Below the pieces are notes generated by a model. That model made no database searches. It was not told the origin of the DNA and was given only the letters and a program-made list of their open reading frames with translations. From an uncultured Flavobacteriaceae bacterium (GTDB taxonomy: Bacteria; Bacteroidota; Bacteroidia; Flavobacteriales; Flavobacteriaceae): 64,000 bases of DNA. The DNA lies in the NCBI GenBank assembly GCA_905182295.1, contig CAJJAZ010000007.1:62001-126000 (forward strand), written 5' to 3'. The position numbers were made by a program, and so were the translations under genes. This document shows, one piece after another, positions 41,865 to 51,746 of the stretch; the stretch's first letter is position 1, and each line of letters starts with the position of its first letter.

Positions 41865-43055
41865 TTAATTTAAAAATTCAAATATCCCAGCAGCGCCTTG
41901 CCCAGTTCCCACACACATGGTCACCATGCCGTATTTACCCTGCATTTTTCTAGCCCTCATCTCACTGAAGAGCTGTACCGAAAGCTTTGCTCCAGTACAG
42001 CCCAAGGGATGTCCTAGTGCAATGGCACCACCATTGACATTGATCATATCTGGATTCAAGTCTAGTGCTCTAATCACGGCTAATGATTGGGAGGCAAAAG
42101 CTTCATTTAATTCAATTAACTCTATGTCATTTTGAGACAATCCAGCTTGTTTTAAGGCTTTAGGGATGGCTTTTACAGGACCAATACCCATAATTCTTGG
42201 CGGCACACCTGCCGCTGCATAATTGACCATCCTTGCAATAGGTTCTAGTCCAAGTTCTTTAACCATGTCTTCACCCATCACCAATACAAAGGCAGCTCCA
42301 TCACTCATTTGTGACGAATTTCCTGCGGTAACGGATCCATCTGCAGCAAATACCGGCCTCAATTTAGACAGTGCCCCTACATTAGTTCCTTTCCTAGGCC
42401 CTTCATCTTGGGTAACTGTATATGATTTTACTGACTTTTTACCTGATTCATCTAAAAAGGTTTCTTCAATATTGATCGGGACAATCTGATCGTTAAACTT
42501 TCCTTCTGCCTGTGCTTTTAATGCTTTTTCATGAGAAGAAAATGCAAAGGCATCTTGATCTTCACGAGAAATATTAAATTCATTGGCTACAGCTTCTGCA
42601 GTTAAGCCCATTCCCCAATAATAGTCTTCATGACCGTCTTTGGCTAAGGCGTAGTCTGGAGTAGGTTTGTACCCCCCCATAGGTATGTAACTCATACTTT
42701 CTGCACCACCAGCAATAATACAGTCTGCCATTCCAGATTGAATTTTTGCTGTAGCCATGCCTATGGTTTCTATACCAGAGGCACAATATCTATTGACCGT
42801 TACCCCAGGGACATCTTCAATTTTAAGTCCCATTAAAGAAATGAGTCTGGCCATGTTTAAGCCTTGTTCTGCCTCAGGCATAGCGTTACCCACCATGACG
42901 TCGTCTATTCTAGTTTTATCTAATTCTGGCAATTCCTTGAACATATATTCCAAGGTTTCTGCCGCTAATTCATCAGGTCTTTTAAATCTGAATACGCCTT
43001 TAGGTGCTTTACCAACTGCCGTTCTATACGCTTTAACTATATATGCTGTTTTCAT
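41865..43055 (-). CDS. fadA: Acetyl-CoA C-acyltransferase (beta-ketothiolase)
   Basis: 396 aa from ATG 43055 (MKTAYIVKAYRTAVGK); the track start at 43133 runs into fadN and is rejected. Thiolase nucleophile Cys91 in NRYCASGIETIG, His in GGAIALGHPLGCTGAK, second Cys in VTMCVGTGQGAAG, NEAFASQSLAV. Cleaves 3-ketoacyl-CoA with CoA. Eight bases after fadN. Confidence 0.95.
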   Translation of the reverse strand: MKTAYIVKAYRTAVGKAPKGVFRFKRPDELAAETLEYMFKELPELDKTRIDDVMVGNAMPEAEQGLNMARLISLMGLKIEDVPGVTVNRYCASGIETIGMATAKIQSGMADCIIAGGAESMSYIPMGGYKPTPDYALAKDGHEDYYWGMGLTAEAVANEFNISREDQDAFAFSSHEKALKAQAEGKFNDQIVPINIEETFLDESGKKSVKSYTVTQDEGPRKGTNVGALSKLRPVFAADGSVTAGNSSQMSDGAAFVLVMGEDMVKELGLEPIARMVNYAAAGVPPRIMGIGPVKAIPKALKQAGLSQNDIELIELNEAFASQSLAVIRALDLNPDMINVNGGAIALGHPLGCTGAKLSVQLFSEMRARKMQGKYGMVTMCVGTGQGAAGIFEFLN

Positions 43056-43063
43056 AAGTCTGA

Positions 43064-45469
43064 TTAGTTTCTTAAAGGTTTTCCTACTTTGAGCATATGT
43101 TGAATACGCTCCAGTGTTTTTCGTTCCGTACAAAGAGACAAGAAAGCTTCTCTCTCTAGGTCTAACAGATACTGTTCGTTCACTAGGGTAGGTTCAGAAA
43201 GATCTCCACCTGCCATGACGTAAGCCAATTTATTGGCCATTTTTTGGTCATGTGCTGAAATATATTTACCCGCTTGCATGGCATCTGTTCCCACTAGAAA
43301 CATACCAAGGGCTTGTTTTCCAAGTACTTTTATGTCATTCCTTTTTGCTGGTTGAGAATACCCAGATTCTGCCATTAATTTAGCATGTGCTTTTGCTGTG
43401 GCTATTTGCCTGTCTTTATTCACGACAACTATATCCTTTCCTTTTTGTAAGATACCACTGTCGAAAGCTTCGTAAGCAGAGGTAGCTACTTTAGCCATAC
43501 CAATGGTTAAGAAATACTCTTGAAGTACATTGAGTTCTACGTCATTTTTCTTAAAGGTATCTGAAGCCCTTAAAGTCATTTCTTTGGTTCCACCACCACC
43601 GGGGATTACACCAATACCAAACTCTACCAAACCTATATAGGTTTCTGCGGCAGCAACTACTTTGTCTGCATGAAGCGACAATTCACACCCTCCACCAAAT
43701 GTCATTCCATGGGGCGCAGCTACAGTAGGGATAGCGGAGTAACGCATTCTCATCATGGTGTCCTGGAACATTTTAATAGCCATATTTAGCTCGTCATATT
43801 CCTGTTCTACAGCCATCATGAAAATCATACCAATATTGGCCCCTACAGAAAAATTAGGTCCTTGGTTTCCAATCACCAATCCTTGAAAATTCTTTTCCGC
43901 AATGTCTACGGCAGTGTTTAATCCTTGGAGTACTTCCCCTCCAATGGTGTTCATTTTTGATCTAAATTCAAGATTTAAAATACCATCTCCAATATCGTGT
44001 AGTACCACACCAGCATTTTTATATACGGCAGGTTTTTCTCTAATATTATCTAAAATAATAAAGGCGTCTTGACCTGGTTTTTTCTCAAAGACCTTTGCCC
44101 CAATTTCATAATAATAGGTGGCCCCGTCTTTCACTTCATAGAAACTTGCTTTTCCATCTGAAACCATGTCGTGTACCCAAGAGGCCACTTTTTGTCCAGA
44201 GGCCTCAGCAAGTTCAATTCCTTTGGCCAAACCAACTGCATCCCAAATTTCAAAAGGACCGTGTTCCCATCCAAAGCCTGCTTTCATGGCGTCGTCTATT
44301 TTGTATAGGCTCTCAGATATTTCAGGAATCCTTTGAGATACATAAGCAAATAGAGCGCCAAAAGATTGTCTATAAAAATCTCCAGCTTTGTCCTTGCCGG
44401 CAATTAGAATAGGAAATCTATCGGCTACATGATCAATAGTCTTGGTCCCCTCCAGGGTGGCAAATGAAGCCCTCTTTTTGGATCGGTATGCTAAAGTATC
44501 TAAATCTAGAGTGAGTATTTCTGAACTGCCATCTGCCTTTTTTTCTTTTTTATAGAATCCTTGTCCTGTTTTACTCCCCAACCATTTGTTGGCCATCATT
44601 GTTTTTACAAATTCAGGCAACTCAAATAAGGCATGCTGTTCGTCATTAGGGCAATTATCTTTAATGCCATTGGCTACATGTACCAACGTGTCTAATCCTA
44701 CTACGTCTACCGTTCTGAAAGTAGCAGATTTAGGTCTACCGATTACGGGTCCCGTAAGTTTGTCTACTTCTTCAACAGTCATTCCCATACTTTTAACGGA
44801 GTGGAATAAACTTTGAATGCTAAAAATACCGATTCTATTCCCTATGAAAGCAGGGGTGTCTTTAGCCACTACTGCTGTTTTACCTAGAAATTGCTCTCCA
44901 TAATTCTCTAGGAAGTCCAATACATGTTGTTGTGTCTTTGGGCCAGGAATAATTTCAAATAATTTTAAATAACGGGCTGGGTTAAAAAAGTGGGTGCCAC
45001 AGAAATGGGCTTGGAAGTCTTCAGAGCGTCCTTCACTCATAAAAGAGATAGGAATACCGGAAGTGTTAGAGGTAATAAGTGTTCCCGGTTTTCTGTATTT
45101 CTCAATGGCTTCAAATACTTGCTTTTTAATGTCAAGACGTTCTACGACCACTTCAATGATCCAATCTACAGAAGCAATTTTATCCAAATCGTCTTCTAAA
45201 TTTCCTATGGTAATTCTATTGGCGAATTTTTGATCGTAAATAGGAGCGGGTTTAGATTTTAAAGAAGTCGCCAAAGCCTCTTTAACAAGTCTGTTTCTTA
45301 CTGCTTTATCTTTGATCGAATGTCCCGCAGCAGATTCTTTGTCTGTTAGGGTATTTGGTACAATATCTAATAGAAGGACTTCTACCCCAATATTGGCAAA
45401 ATGACAAGCAATTCCACTTCCCATAATTCCAGATCCAATGACTGCAACTTTTTTAATGTGTTTGTTCAT
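43064..45469 (-). CDS. fadN: 3-hydroxyacyl-CoA dehydrogenase/enoyl-CoA hydratase fusion (FadN type)
   Basis: 801 aa. N-terminal NAD-binding 3HCDH domain (VIGSGIMGSGIACHFANIG, GTHFFNPARYLKLFEIIPG, VGLDTLVHVANGI), then a crotonase-type domain (NFSVGANIGMIF, GMTFGGGCELSLHADKV, EFGIGVIPGGGGTKEM). The order dehydrogenase-hydratase is that of B. subtilis FadN and the opposite of E. coli FadB/FadJ. Performs hydration and oxidation in beta-oxidation. Three bases after marR. Confidence 0.94.
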   Translation of the reverse strand: MNKHIKKVAVIGSGIMGSGIACHFANIGVEVLLLDIVPNTLTDKESAAGHSIKDKAVRNRLVKEALATSLKSKPAPIYDQKFANRITIGNLEDDLDKIASVDWIIEVVVERLDIKKQVFEAIEKYRKPGTLITSNTSGIPISFMSEGRSEDFQAHFCGTHFFNPARYLKLFEIIPGPKTQQHVLDFLENYGEQFLGKTAVVAKDTPAFIGNRIGIFSIQSLFHSVKSMGMTVEEVDKLTGPVIGRPKSATFRTVDVVGLDTLVHVANGIKDNCPNDEQHALFELPEFVKTMMANKWLGSKTGQGFYKKEKKADGSSEILTLDLDTLAYRSKKRASFATLEGTKTIDHVADRFPILIAGKDKAGDFYRQSFGALFAYVSQRIPEISESLYKIDDAMKAGFGWEHGPFEIWDAVGLAKGIELAEASGQKVASWVHDMVSDGKASFYEVKDGATYYYEIGAKVFEKKPGQDAFIILDNIREKPAVYKNAGVVLHDIGDGILNLEFRSKMNTIGGEVLQGLNTAVDIAEKNFQGLVIGNQGPNFSVGANIGMIFMMAVEQEYDELNMAIKMFQDTMMRMRYSAIPTVAAPHGMTFGGGCELSLHADKVVAAAETYIGLVEFGIGVIPGGGGTKEMTLRASDTFKKNDVELNVLQEYFLTIGMAKVATSAYEAFDSGILQKGKDIVVVNKDRQIATAKAHAKLMAESGYSQPAKRNDIKVLGKQALGMFLVGTDAMQAGKYISAHDQKMANKLAYVMAGGDLSEPTLVNEQYLLDLEREAFLSLCTERKTLERIQHMLKVGKPLRN

Positions 45470-45472
45470 ATA

Positions 45473-45934
45473 TTATGACTTAATACTTTTTTCTTCTATT
45501 TGGTATATTTCTTTATGCGCTATAAGCGAATTAATCCGATCAGTCACCTCAAAAAATGCTTTTAATTGTGATTTACTCACCGCATTTTCTACCACTTTAT
45601 TAAATTGTAACACCACTTGTTTAGAGATATTTCTCTTTTCTAGACCACTAGGTGTTAAGTGAATTAGTACGCCCCTTCCATCTAAGGGGTTGGGTTTTCT
45701 CACTATAAAATCGCGTTCTTCCAACGTCTTTAAAATTCTGGACAAACTGGTCGCCTCAATACCCATCATTGGGCCTAGTGCGGTAGAGGGTGTGCCTGTT
45801 TTTGGGTCTATACTTAGAAGTGTGAACCCAAGTGTCATAGTGGTGCCAAAATTTTTAGCCTCTTCATTATACATCTTACTTACCGCTTGCCAAGTGGTTC
45901 TAAGCGTGTAATCTATGGTTTGTTCTTTACTCAA
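45473..45934 (-). CDS. MarR-family regulator of the fad operon
   Basis: 153 aa; initiates with TTG at 45934 (TTG AGT AAA GAA), no in-frame ATG upstream before a stop. Winged helix: LGPMMGIEATSLSRILKTLEERDFI (recognition helix) and GVLIHLTPSGLEKRN (wing). First gene of the fadN-fadA-fadE operon, so it likely represses beta-oxidation and responds to acyl-CoA (inference). Bacillus uses a TetR-type FadR for the homologous operon. Promoter and palindromes lie just upstream. Confidence 0.9.
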   Translation of the reverse strand: MSKEQTIDYTLRTTWQAVSKMYNEEAKNFGTTMTLGFTLLSIDPKTGTPSTALGPMMGIEATSLSRILKTLEERDFIVRKPNPLDGRGVLIHLTPSGLEKRNISKQVVLQFNKVVENAVSKSQLKAFFEVTDRINSLIAHKEIYQIEEKSIKS

Positions 45935-45953
45935 AATGGGGATTTATTTCTAC

Positions 45954-45961
45954 CAAATATA
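45954..45961 (-). promoter_or_regulatory. -7 box of the marR-fad operon
   Basis: Minus strand TATATTTG, exact TAnnTTTG, only 19 bases from the TTG start, implying a very short leader. The -33 region falls inside operator 1. Confidence 0.6.
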
Positions 45962-45965
45962 GTAA

Positions 45966-45991
45966 AATTTATTATGCATGCATAGTAAATT
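45966..45991. promoter_or_regulatory. Palindromic operator 1 for the MarR regulator
   Basis: 26-bp palindrome centred on TATGCATGCATA (45973-45984), 12 of 13 base pairs symmetric. Overlaps the -33 region of the marR promoter, an ideal position for repression. Confidence 0.6.
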
Positions 45992-46013
45992 AGTAAAAAT
46001 GTTTTTGTCTAAG

Positions 46014-46025
46014 TACGCATGCATG
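46014..46025. promoter_or_regulatory. Palindromic operator 2 for the MarR regulator
   Basis: TACGCATGCATG, 10 of 12 bases identical to the core of operator 1. Centre-to-centre distance is 41 bp, close to four helical turns, so both sites face the same side of the DNA. Confidence 0.5.
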
Positions 46026-46050
46026 ATCGCTAATGATGGATAAGTTTTAC

Positions 46051-46080
46051 CAAAAAAAAACCCCAACAATTTGCTGGGGC
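46051..46080 (-). terminator. Terminator of the acyl-CoA synthetase gene
   Basis: On the minus strand CCCCAGCA-AAT-TGTTGGGG (one G-U) followed by T9. Lies 35 bases after the stop at 46115. Confidence 0.88.
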
Positions 46081-46114
46081 GATTATAGATGCCTTAAGTT
46101 CAATTTAAAGTGAA

Positions 46115-47890
46115 TTAATTTCCTCTGTAAATATCCTCATACAGGGTTTTATATTTTTCTTTGATTATTTTTCGCTTTAATTTAAGGGTAGGGGTTACAT
46201 GTCCTGCTTCTATACTCCAGATGTCTGGGGTTAGTCTAAACTGCTTTACTTTTTCCCATTTGGCAAATTGCGCATTGGCTTCATCTACATCTTCCTGAAT
46301 TCTAGCAAGGACTAACGGGTCAGAGACTAATGCCTCGTTAGAGGCAAAAGTTTTATTGTGTTTGCGTTTGGCCCAATCTTTAATAAATTCGAAATTTGGC
46401 TGTATTAATGCTGCTGGCATTTTTTCTCCCTCTCCTACCACCATTAATTGTTCTACAAACCTGGATTGTTTAAATCGGTTCTCAAGAAGCTGAGGGGCCA
46501 CATATTTACCTCCTGAAGTTTTAAACATTTCTTTTTTACGATCGGTAATCTTCAAGAAACCATCTGCGTCAAATTCTCCAATGTCTCCAGTATGGAAGTA
46601 ACCATCAATAATAACTTCTGCTGTTTTTTCAGGGTCTTTGTAATAACCCATCATAACTTGTGGGCCTTTCACACAGATTTCTCCATCTGCGGCAATTTTA
46701 ACTTCAGTTTCCGCAATAAGTTTTCCAACAGTCCCTATTCTAAATAGACCGTTTCTCATGTCGTTAACGGTCACAACAGGAGAAGTTTCCGTAAGGCCAT
46801 AGCCTTCCATAACACCCATTTCTGCTGCATTAAAAATTCTTGCTAGTCTGGGTTGAAGGGCTGCACTTCCAGAGGCTATTACAGATAAATTTCCTCCCAA
46901 AGCTTCTTTCCATTTACTGAAAATAAGTTTTCTAGCAATCTTTAATTTAAATTCATACCAGGCACCATTTTCTCCGTAAGGCGCATAATTCAAGCCTACC
47001 TCAACCGCCCAAAAAAATAAGGCTTTTTTTATGCCGGTGAGCTGTGTTCCTTTAGCTATAATACTGTCGTATACCTTTTCCAGTAATCTAGGAACAGCCG
47101 TCATAACATGTGGCTTGTGTTCTTTTAAGTTGTCGGAAATAGTCTCCATAGATTCTGCGAAATAGATACTCACGCCTTTAATCATATAAAGGTACATAAT
47201 GACTCTCTCGTAAATATGGCATACAGGCAGGAAACTCAAGGCTTTAGCAGTTCCTCCAGGAAGTGGAATTCTTTCAGAAGCATAGAGCGCATTGCTCACC
47301 ACATTGTGATGAGAAAGCATGACCCCTTTTGGTTTACCCGTGGTTCCTGAAGTATAAATGATGGTCGCTAGCATTTCGGGTAAAACGGCTTTTTTTCTGG
47401 CTTCAACTTCTGTTTGAATAGCGTTGTCTTCACCTAATTTTTCTACTTCTGACCAATGGGCACAACCTGTTATTTCTTCAAAACAATACACGCCTTTTAA
47501 AGCAGTCTGATCCATGATTGCTTTAACTTTGGCATATACCGTAGCACAAGACACAAAGCAGTATGAAGCGCCAGAGTGATTGAGTATATAAGCGTAATCT
47601 TCCTGAGATATGGTGGGATAAATAGGTACATTCTGAGCACCCACTTGTAACACCCCTAAATCCATAATATTCCACTCTGTTCTATTGGTCAGAGAAATGA
47701 CTGCAATTTTGTCATTTGGCTGTACGCCTAACTTTATGAGTCCTCTAGAAATGGCATTTCCTCGGTCTATGAATTCTTGGGTAGAAGTGGCCACCCATTC
47801 TCCCTTAGACTTGGTTACAAAGGCCTTGTCTAAGTTGTATTCCTTTAGTTGGTAATAAGGAAAATCAAACAAACGGGTAATGTCTTTCAT
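46115..47890 (-). CDS. Long-chain acyl-CoA synthetase
   Basis: 591 aa from ATG 47890 (MKDITRLFDFPYYQL); the track start 47941 adds 17 residues with no support. AMP-binding motif IIYTSGTTGKPKGVMLSHHN, MEGYGLTETSPVV, GEICVKGPQVMMGYYKDPEKT, GYFHTGDIGEFDADGFLKITDRKKEMFK and C-terminal TPTLKLKRKIIKEKY. Activates fatty acids for the fad operon immediately downstream but has its own terminator, so it is a separate transcript. Confidence 0.93.
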   Translation of the reverse strand: MKDITRLFDFPYYQLKEYNLDKAFVTKSKGEWVATSTQEFIDRGNAISRGLIKLGVQPNDKIAVISLTNRTEWNIMDLGVLQVGAQNVPIYPTISQEDYAYILNHSGASYCFVSCATVYAKVKAIMDQTALKGVYCFEEITGCAHWSEVEKLGEDNAIQTEVEARKKAVLPEMLATIIYTSGTTGKPKGVMLSHHNVVSNALYASERIPLPGGTAKALSFLPVCHIYERVIMYLYMIKGVSIYFAESMETISDNLKEHKPHVMTAVPRLLEKVYDSIIAKGTQLTGIKKALFFWAVEVGLNYAPYGENGAWYEFKLKIARKLIFSKWKEALGGNLSVIASGSAALQPRLARIFNAAEMGVMEGYGLTETSPVVTVNDMRNGLFRIGTVGKLIAETEVKIAADGEICVKGPQVMMGYYKDPEKTAEVIIDGYFHTGDIGEFDADGFLKITDRKKEMFKTSGGKYVAPQLLENRFKQSRFVEQLMVVGEGEKMPAALIQPNFEFIKDWAKRKHNKTFASNEALVSDPLVLARIQEDVDEANAQFAKWEKVKQFRLTPDIWSIEAGHVTPTLKLKRKIIKEKYKTLYEDIYRGN

Positions 47891-47990
47891 AGCTATTTTT
47901 TTTAGTGTTGGAAAAATAGTGAAAGATTGCGATATTTTCAAATACTTCCCCTTTTTTTCATGAAATTATGAATGAAAGGGGGCATTATTT

Positions 47991-50900
47991 TTAGTTCTTT
48001 TCAATAATCCAGTTTCTAACATTGACAAATGCTTCAATCCATGGAGATACTTCATGCGCCATCTGATTTGGATAGTAGGCCCAATTCCAAGGAAATATGG
48101 AACGTTCAATATGTGGCATGGTCACCAAGTGACGCCCAGTGGCATCGGCCAGCATGGCCACATTATAATCACTGCCATTAGGATTGGCTGGATAGTCTTC
48201 ATAACCATAGGTACCTACCACATGGTAGGCGTCTTGTTCCATAGGGAGTTGAAATTTCCCTTCCCCATGCGAGATCCAAACCCCCAGGGTGGTGCCCACA
48301 AGGCTAGAAAGCATGACGGAATGATTCGCCTCAATTTTCACAGAAGTAAAATTACTCTCGTGCTTTTTAGAGTCATTATAGGTCATTTTTCCATGGGTGT
48401 GGTGCTCTGGGTGAATGAGTTCTAGCTCCATAAAGAGCTGACACCCGTTACAAATACCCACAGACAAAGTATCTGGTCTTTTAAAGAAGTTCTCAATGGC
48501 CGCTCTGGCGTTTTCATTGTATTTAATAGCACCTGCCCATCCTTTGGCAGACCCCAATACATCTGAATTAGAAAAACCTCCAACAGCACCAATGAATTGT
48601 ATGTCTTCCAAATTTTCTCTACCACTCATGAGGTCGGTCATGTGAATGTCTTTCACATCAAAACCAGCAAGAAACATGGCGTTGGCCATTTCTCTCTCGG
48701 AATTACTCCCTTTTTCTCTTAGGATAGCCGCTTTGGGCCTTGCGCCAGTGAACGGTGCTAAAGTACCTGTAAAATTTTCAGGAAAACTGTAGTGTAAAGC
48801 TTGGTGTTTATAATTTTCAAAACGCGCTATTCCACGACCGTTTGCAGTTTGCTTTTCATCTAGTAAAGCGGAGGTACGCATCCAAGTATCTCTTAAAGAA
48901 GCTACCGGTAAGCCAATGGCTACACGGTCATTTTTAATCTCTAGGGTAGGGGTATTGGTCACTTTACCTATGTGGTGGTACTGAATACCAGCCCTGTCTA
49001 GAATCTCATTAGAGGCATTTGCTTTTAATTGAAAAACAACGCCTGCATTTTCTGCAAACAAAAGTTTAATCGTATCGGATTCTCCCAGTGCACTGAGATC
49101 TAAAGAAGCCCCTAGGTCAAGATCTGCAAAACACATCTCTAATAGTGTGGTAATAAGCCCACCAGATCCAATATCGTGGCCTGCTACTATTTGATCTTTC
49201 AAGATCATTTCTTGAAGCGCATTAAAGGCATTTTTTACAAAAGTGGGATCTTTAACATCTGGGGCAACAGCGCCAATTTTATTTAAGGTTTGGGCAAATG
49301 AAGATCCGCCCAATTGGAAAGCGTCTTGTGAGAAATTAATATAATAGAGCTGCCCCGCTTCTTTTTGAAGTACCGGTTCTACTACCTGTTTTATTTGGTT
49401 ACAGTGGCCTGCGGCCGATATTATAACGGTTCCAGGCGCCACTACATCTCCATCTGGGTAGCGTTGCTTCATGGACAGTGAATCCTTCCCAGTGGGAATG
49501 TTTATGCCTAAGGCTATAGCAAAGTCAGACACTGCTTCTACAGCCTCGTATAACCTAGCGTCTTCTCCTTCATTGTTGCAAGGCCACATCCAGTTGGCAG
49601 AAAGGGATACTGCTTTTATTTGGTCTTCTAATGGAGCCCAAACCAAATTGGTGAGTGCCTCAGTAATGGCATTCCTACTTCCTGCTGCTGCGTTAATAAG
49701 TGCAGCTACAGGGCTGTGTCCCATGGCAGTAGCTACGCCTTCTTTGCCTTTGAAATCTAAGGCCATTACCCCGCAATTATTTAAGGGCAATTGTAAAGGA
49801 CCCACACACTGTTGTACAGCCACTTTACCCCCCACACAACGGTCTACCTTATTGGTGAGCCAATCTTTGGAGCCTACAGCTTCTAATTGAAGTACTTGGT
49901 CTAAATATTCTTGAAATTTCCCTAACTCGTATTCGGGCGACTCGTATTTTCTTGAAATGGTTTTGTCTACCATCTGGGTCTTTGGCGCACTGCCGAACAT
50001 GTCTTCTAAATCCATGTCCATTGGTCGTTCTCCAGTTGTTTTGGAGACAAAAGAAAACCTTTTGTCTGCGCTCACTTCACCCACATTAAACATGGGGGCT
50101 CTTTCTCTTTCCGCTATGTCTTTGAGTAAGCTGAGGTCTTTTTCTGCTATCACAAGTCCCATGCGTTCTTGAGACTCATTTCCTATTATTTCTTTGGCAG
50201 ATAGGGTAGGGTCTCCTACCGGTAATGCGTCTAGATTTATGTGACCTCCTGTGTCTTCTACCAATTCAGAAAGACAGTTGAGGTGTCCTCCAGCACCGTG
50301 GTCGTGAATGGATACAATTGGGTTGTGGTCAGATTCTACCAAGCCTCTAATGGCATTGGCAGCTCTTTTCTGCATTTCAGGATTAGACCTTTGAATGGCG
50401 TTAAGTTCAATAGTGGATCCAAAAGCACCGGTGTCTGCGCTAGATACAGCAGCACCACCCATACCAATTCTGTAGTTATCACCTCCTAGAATGACAATTC
50501 TGTCGCCTGCTTTAGGCGTATCTTTTAGGGCGTCTTTTTGTGTGCCATAGCCAATACCACCCGCTTGCATAATGACTTTGTCATAGCCCAATCTTCTATC
50601 TTGTTCTGTGTGCTCAAAAGTCAGCACAGACCCATTGATCAGTGGTTGTCCAAATTTGTTACCAAAGTCAGATGCTCCATTGGAAGCTTTGATGAGAATA
50701 TCAATGGGATTTTGGTACAACCAAGGTCTTTCTGGCATGCTTGGTTGGAATCCTTTTTCCGCTTGAATTCTAGAGTAGGGGGTCATATACACGGCGGTAC
50801 CCGCTAAGGGTAAAGAACCTTTTCCTCCTGCCAAACGGTCTCTGATTTCTCCACCTGATCCGGTAGCAGCCCCATTAAAAGGTTCTACAGTGGTAGGGAA

Positions 50901-51650
50901 ATTATGTGTTTCTGCTTTAAGAGAGAGCACAGAAGCCACTTCTTTTTCTTTATACTCACTCGCTATGTCTGCTCTTTGTGGCGCAAATTGCGTGATGGTA
51001 GGGCCTTTTACAAAAGCTACATTGTCTTTGTACGCAGACACCACCGTATTTGGATGGGTAGCCGTAGTCTTTTTGATCAACTTAAATAGCGAACTTGGTT
51101 TGGTCGAACCATCTATGATAAATTCACCATTGAATATTTTGTGCCTACAGTGTTCAGAGTTTACCTGGCTAAAACCGAACACCTCTGCATCTGTGAGTTT
51201 TCTGTCTATTTTCTTTGCTATGCTGTCCAAGTATTCTACCTCCTCAGCAGAAAGTGCCAAACCTTCTTGTTTGTTGTACGCGGCAATATCTTCAATTTCT
51301 AGGACAGGCTCAGGTGTTGTAGTTACTTTAAAAATAGCTTGATCTAATTGCGCATACTTTGCAGAAAGCATTGGATCAAATGTACTGCTGTTTTCTTTGC
51401 AACTGGAGAAAGACTCTATTCTAATCATTCCAGAAACACCCATATTTTGTGTAATTTCTGTAGCATTGGTACTCCACGGTGTAACCATAGCAGCTCTTGG
51501 CCCAATAAAAAAGGCGTCTATAGACGCCGCATTTATTTTGGGAGCTCCCCCAAATAACCAAGATAACTTTTCGCTGTCTTGGGTAGAAATTTCGCCAGTA
51601 GTTTGAAGGGCGTAAACAGTTGCTGTGGGGTGACCAAAAAAATGAATCAT
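47991..51650 (-). CDS. purL: Phosphoribosylformylglycinamidine synthase, large single-chain type
   Basis: 1219 aa from ATG 51650 (MIHFFGHPTATVYAL); a second ATG two codons earlier (51656) is also possible. The track start 51683 lies inside a -7 box and is rejected. Domains in order: N-terminal PurS-like, AIRS/synthetase halves (GFSQVNSEHCRHKIFNG, ETHNFPTTVEPF, GATGSGGEIRD; second half TGKDSLSMKQRYPDG), and a C-terminal glutaminase (GICNGCQLFMELEL with nucleophile Cys, GFSNSDVLGSAKGWA, VSHGEGKF-type segment). Fourth step of purine synthesis. Confidence 0.95.
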   Translation of the reverse strand: MIHFFGHPTATVYALQTTGEISTQDSEKLSWLFGGAPKINAASIDAFFIGPRAAMVTPWSTNATEITQNMGVSGMIRIESFSSCKENSSTFDPMLSAKYAQLDQAIFKVTTTPEPVLEIEDIAAYNKQEGLALSAEEVEYLDSIAKKIDRKLTDAEVFGFSQVNSEHCRHKIFNGEFIIDGSTKPSSLFKLIKKTTATHPNTVVSAYKDNVAFVKGPTITQFAPQRADIASEYKEKEVASVLSLKAETHNFPTTVEPFNGAATGSGGEIRDRLAGGKGSLPLAGTAVYMTPYSRIQAEKGFQPSMPERPWLYQNPIDILIKASNGASDFGNKFGQPLINGSVLTFEHTEQDRRLGYDKVIMQAGGIGYGTQKDALKDTPKAGDRIVILGGDNYRIGMGGAAVSSADTGAFGSTIELNAIQRSNPEMQKRAANAIRGLVESDHNPIVSIHDHGAGGHLNCLSELVEDTGGHINLDALPVGDPTLSAKEIIGNESQERMGLVIAEKDLSLLKDIAERERAPMFNVGEVSADKRFSFVSKTTGERPMDMDLEDMFGSAPKTQMVDKTISRKYESPEYELGKFQEYLDQVLQLEAVGSKDWLTNKVDRCVGGKVAVQQCVGPLQLPLNNCGVMALDFKGKEGVATAMGHSPVAALINAAAGSRNAITEALTNLVWAPLEDQIKAVSLSANWMWPCNNEGEDARLYEAVEAVSDFAIALGINIPTGKDSLSMKQRYPDGDVVAPGTVIISAAGHCNQIKQVVEPVLQKEAGQLYYINFSQDAFQLGGSSFAQTLNKIGAVAPDVKDPTFVKNAFNALQEMILKDQIVAGHDIGSGGLITTLLEMCFADLDLGASLDLSALGESDTIKLLFAENAGVVFQLKANASNEILDRAGIQYHHIGKVTNTPTLEIKNDRVAIGLPVASLRDTWMRTSALLDEKQTANGRGIARFENYKHQALHYSFPENFTGTLAPFTGARPKAAILREKGSNSEREMANAMFLAGFDVKDIHMTDLMSGRENLEDIQFIGAVGGFSNSDVLGSAKGWAGAIKYNENARAAIENFFKRPDTLSVGICNGCQLFMELELIHPEHHTHGKMTYNDSKKHESNFTSVKIEANHSVMLSSLVGTTLGVWISHGEGKFQLPMEQDAYHVVGTYGYEDYPANPNGSDYNVAMLADATGRHLVTMPHIERSIFPWNWAYYPNQMAHEVSPWIEAFVNVRNWIIEKN

Positions 51651-51680
51651 GGGCATTGTGCTATTAAAAATAATAAAGCC

Positions 51681-51688
51681 CAAATTTA
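51681..51688 (-). promoter_or_regulatory. Candidate -7 box of purL
   Basis: Minus strand TAAATTTG, exact TAnnTTTG, 30 bases before ATG 51650. Used to decide the purL start. Confidence 0.5.
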
Positions 51689-51746
51689 TGATTTTATGTC
51701 ATAAAAACCCATGCTTTTTTTAATAGGATTCACATAGTTTTAAACA

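Noticed and set aside
51650-51683. Upstream start for purL given in the ORF track
   Set aside because: It lies in the -7 box TAAATTTG, and family proteins begin MIHFFG.
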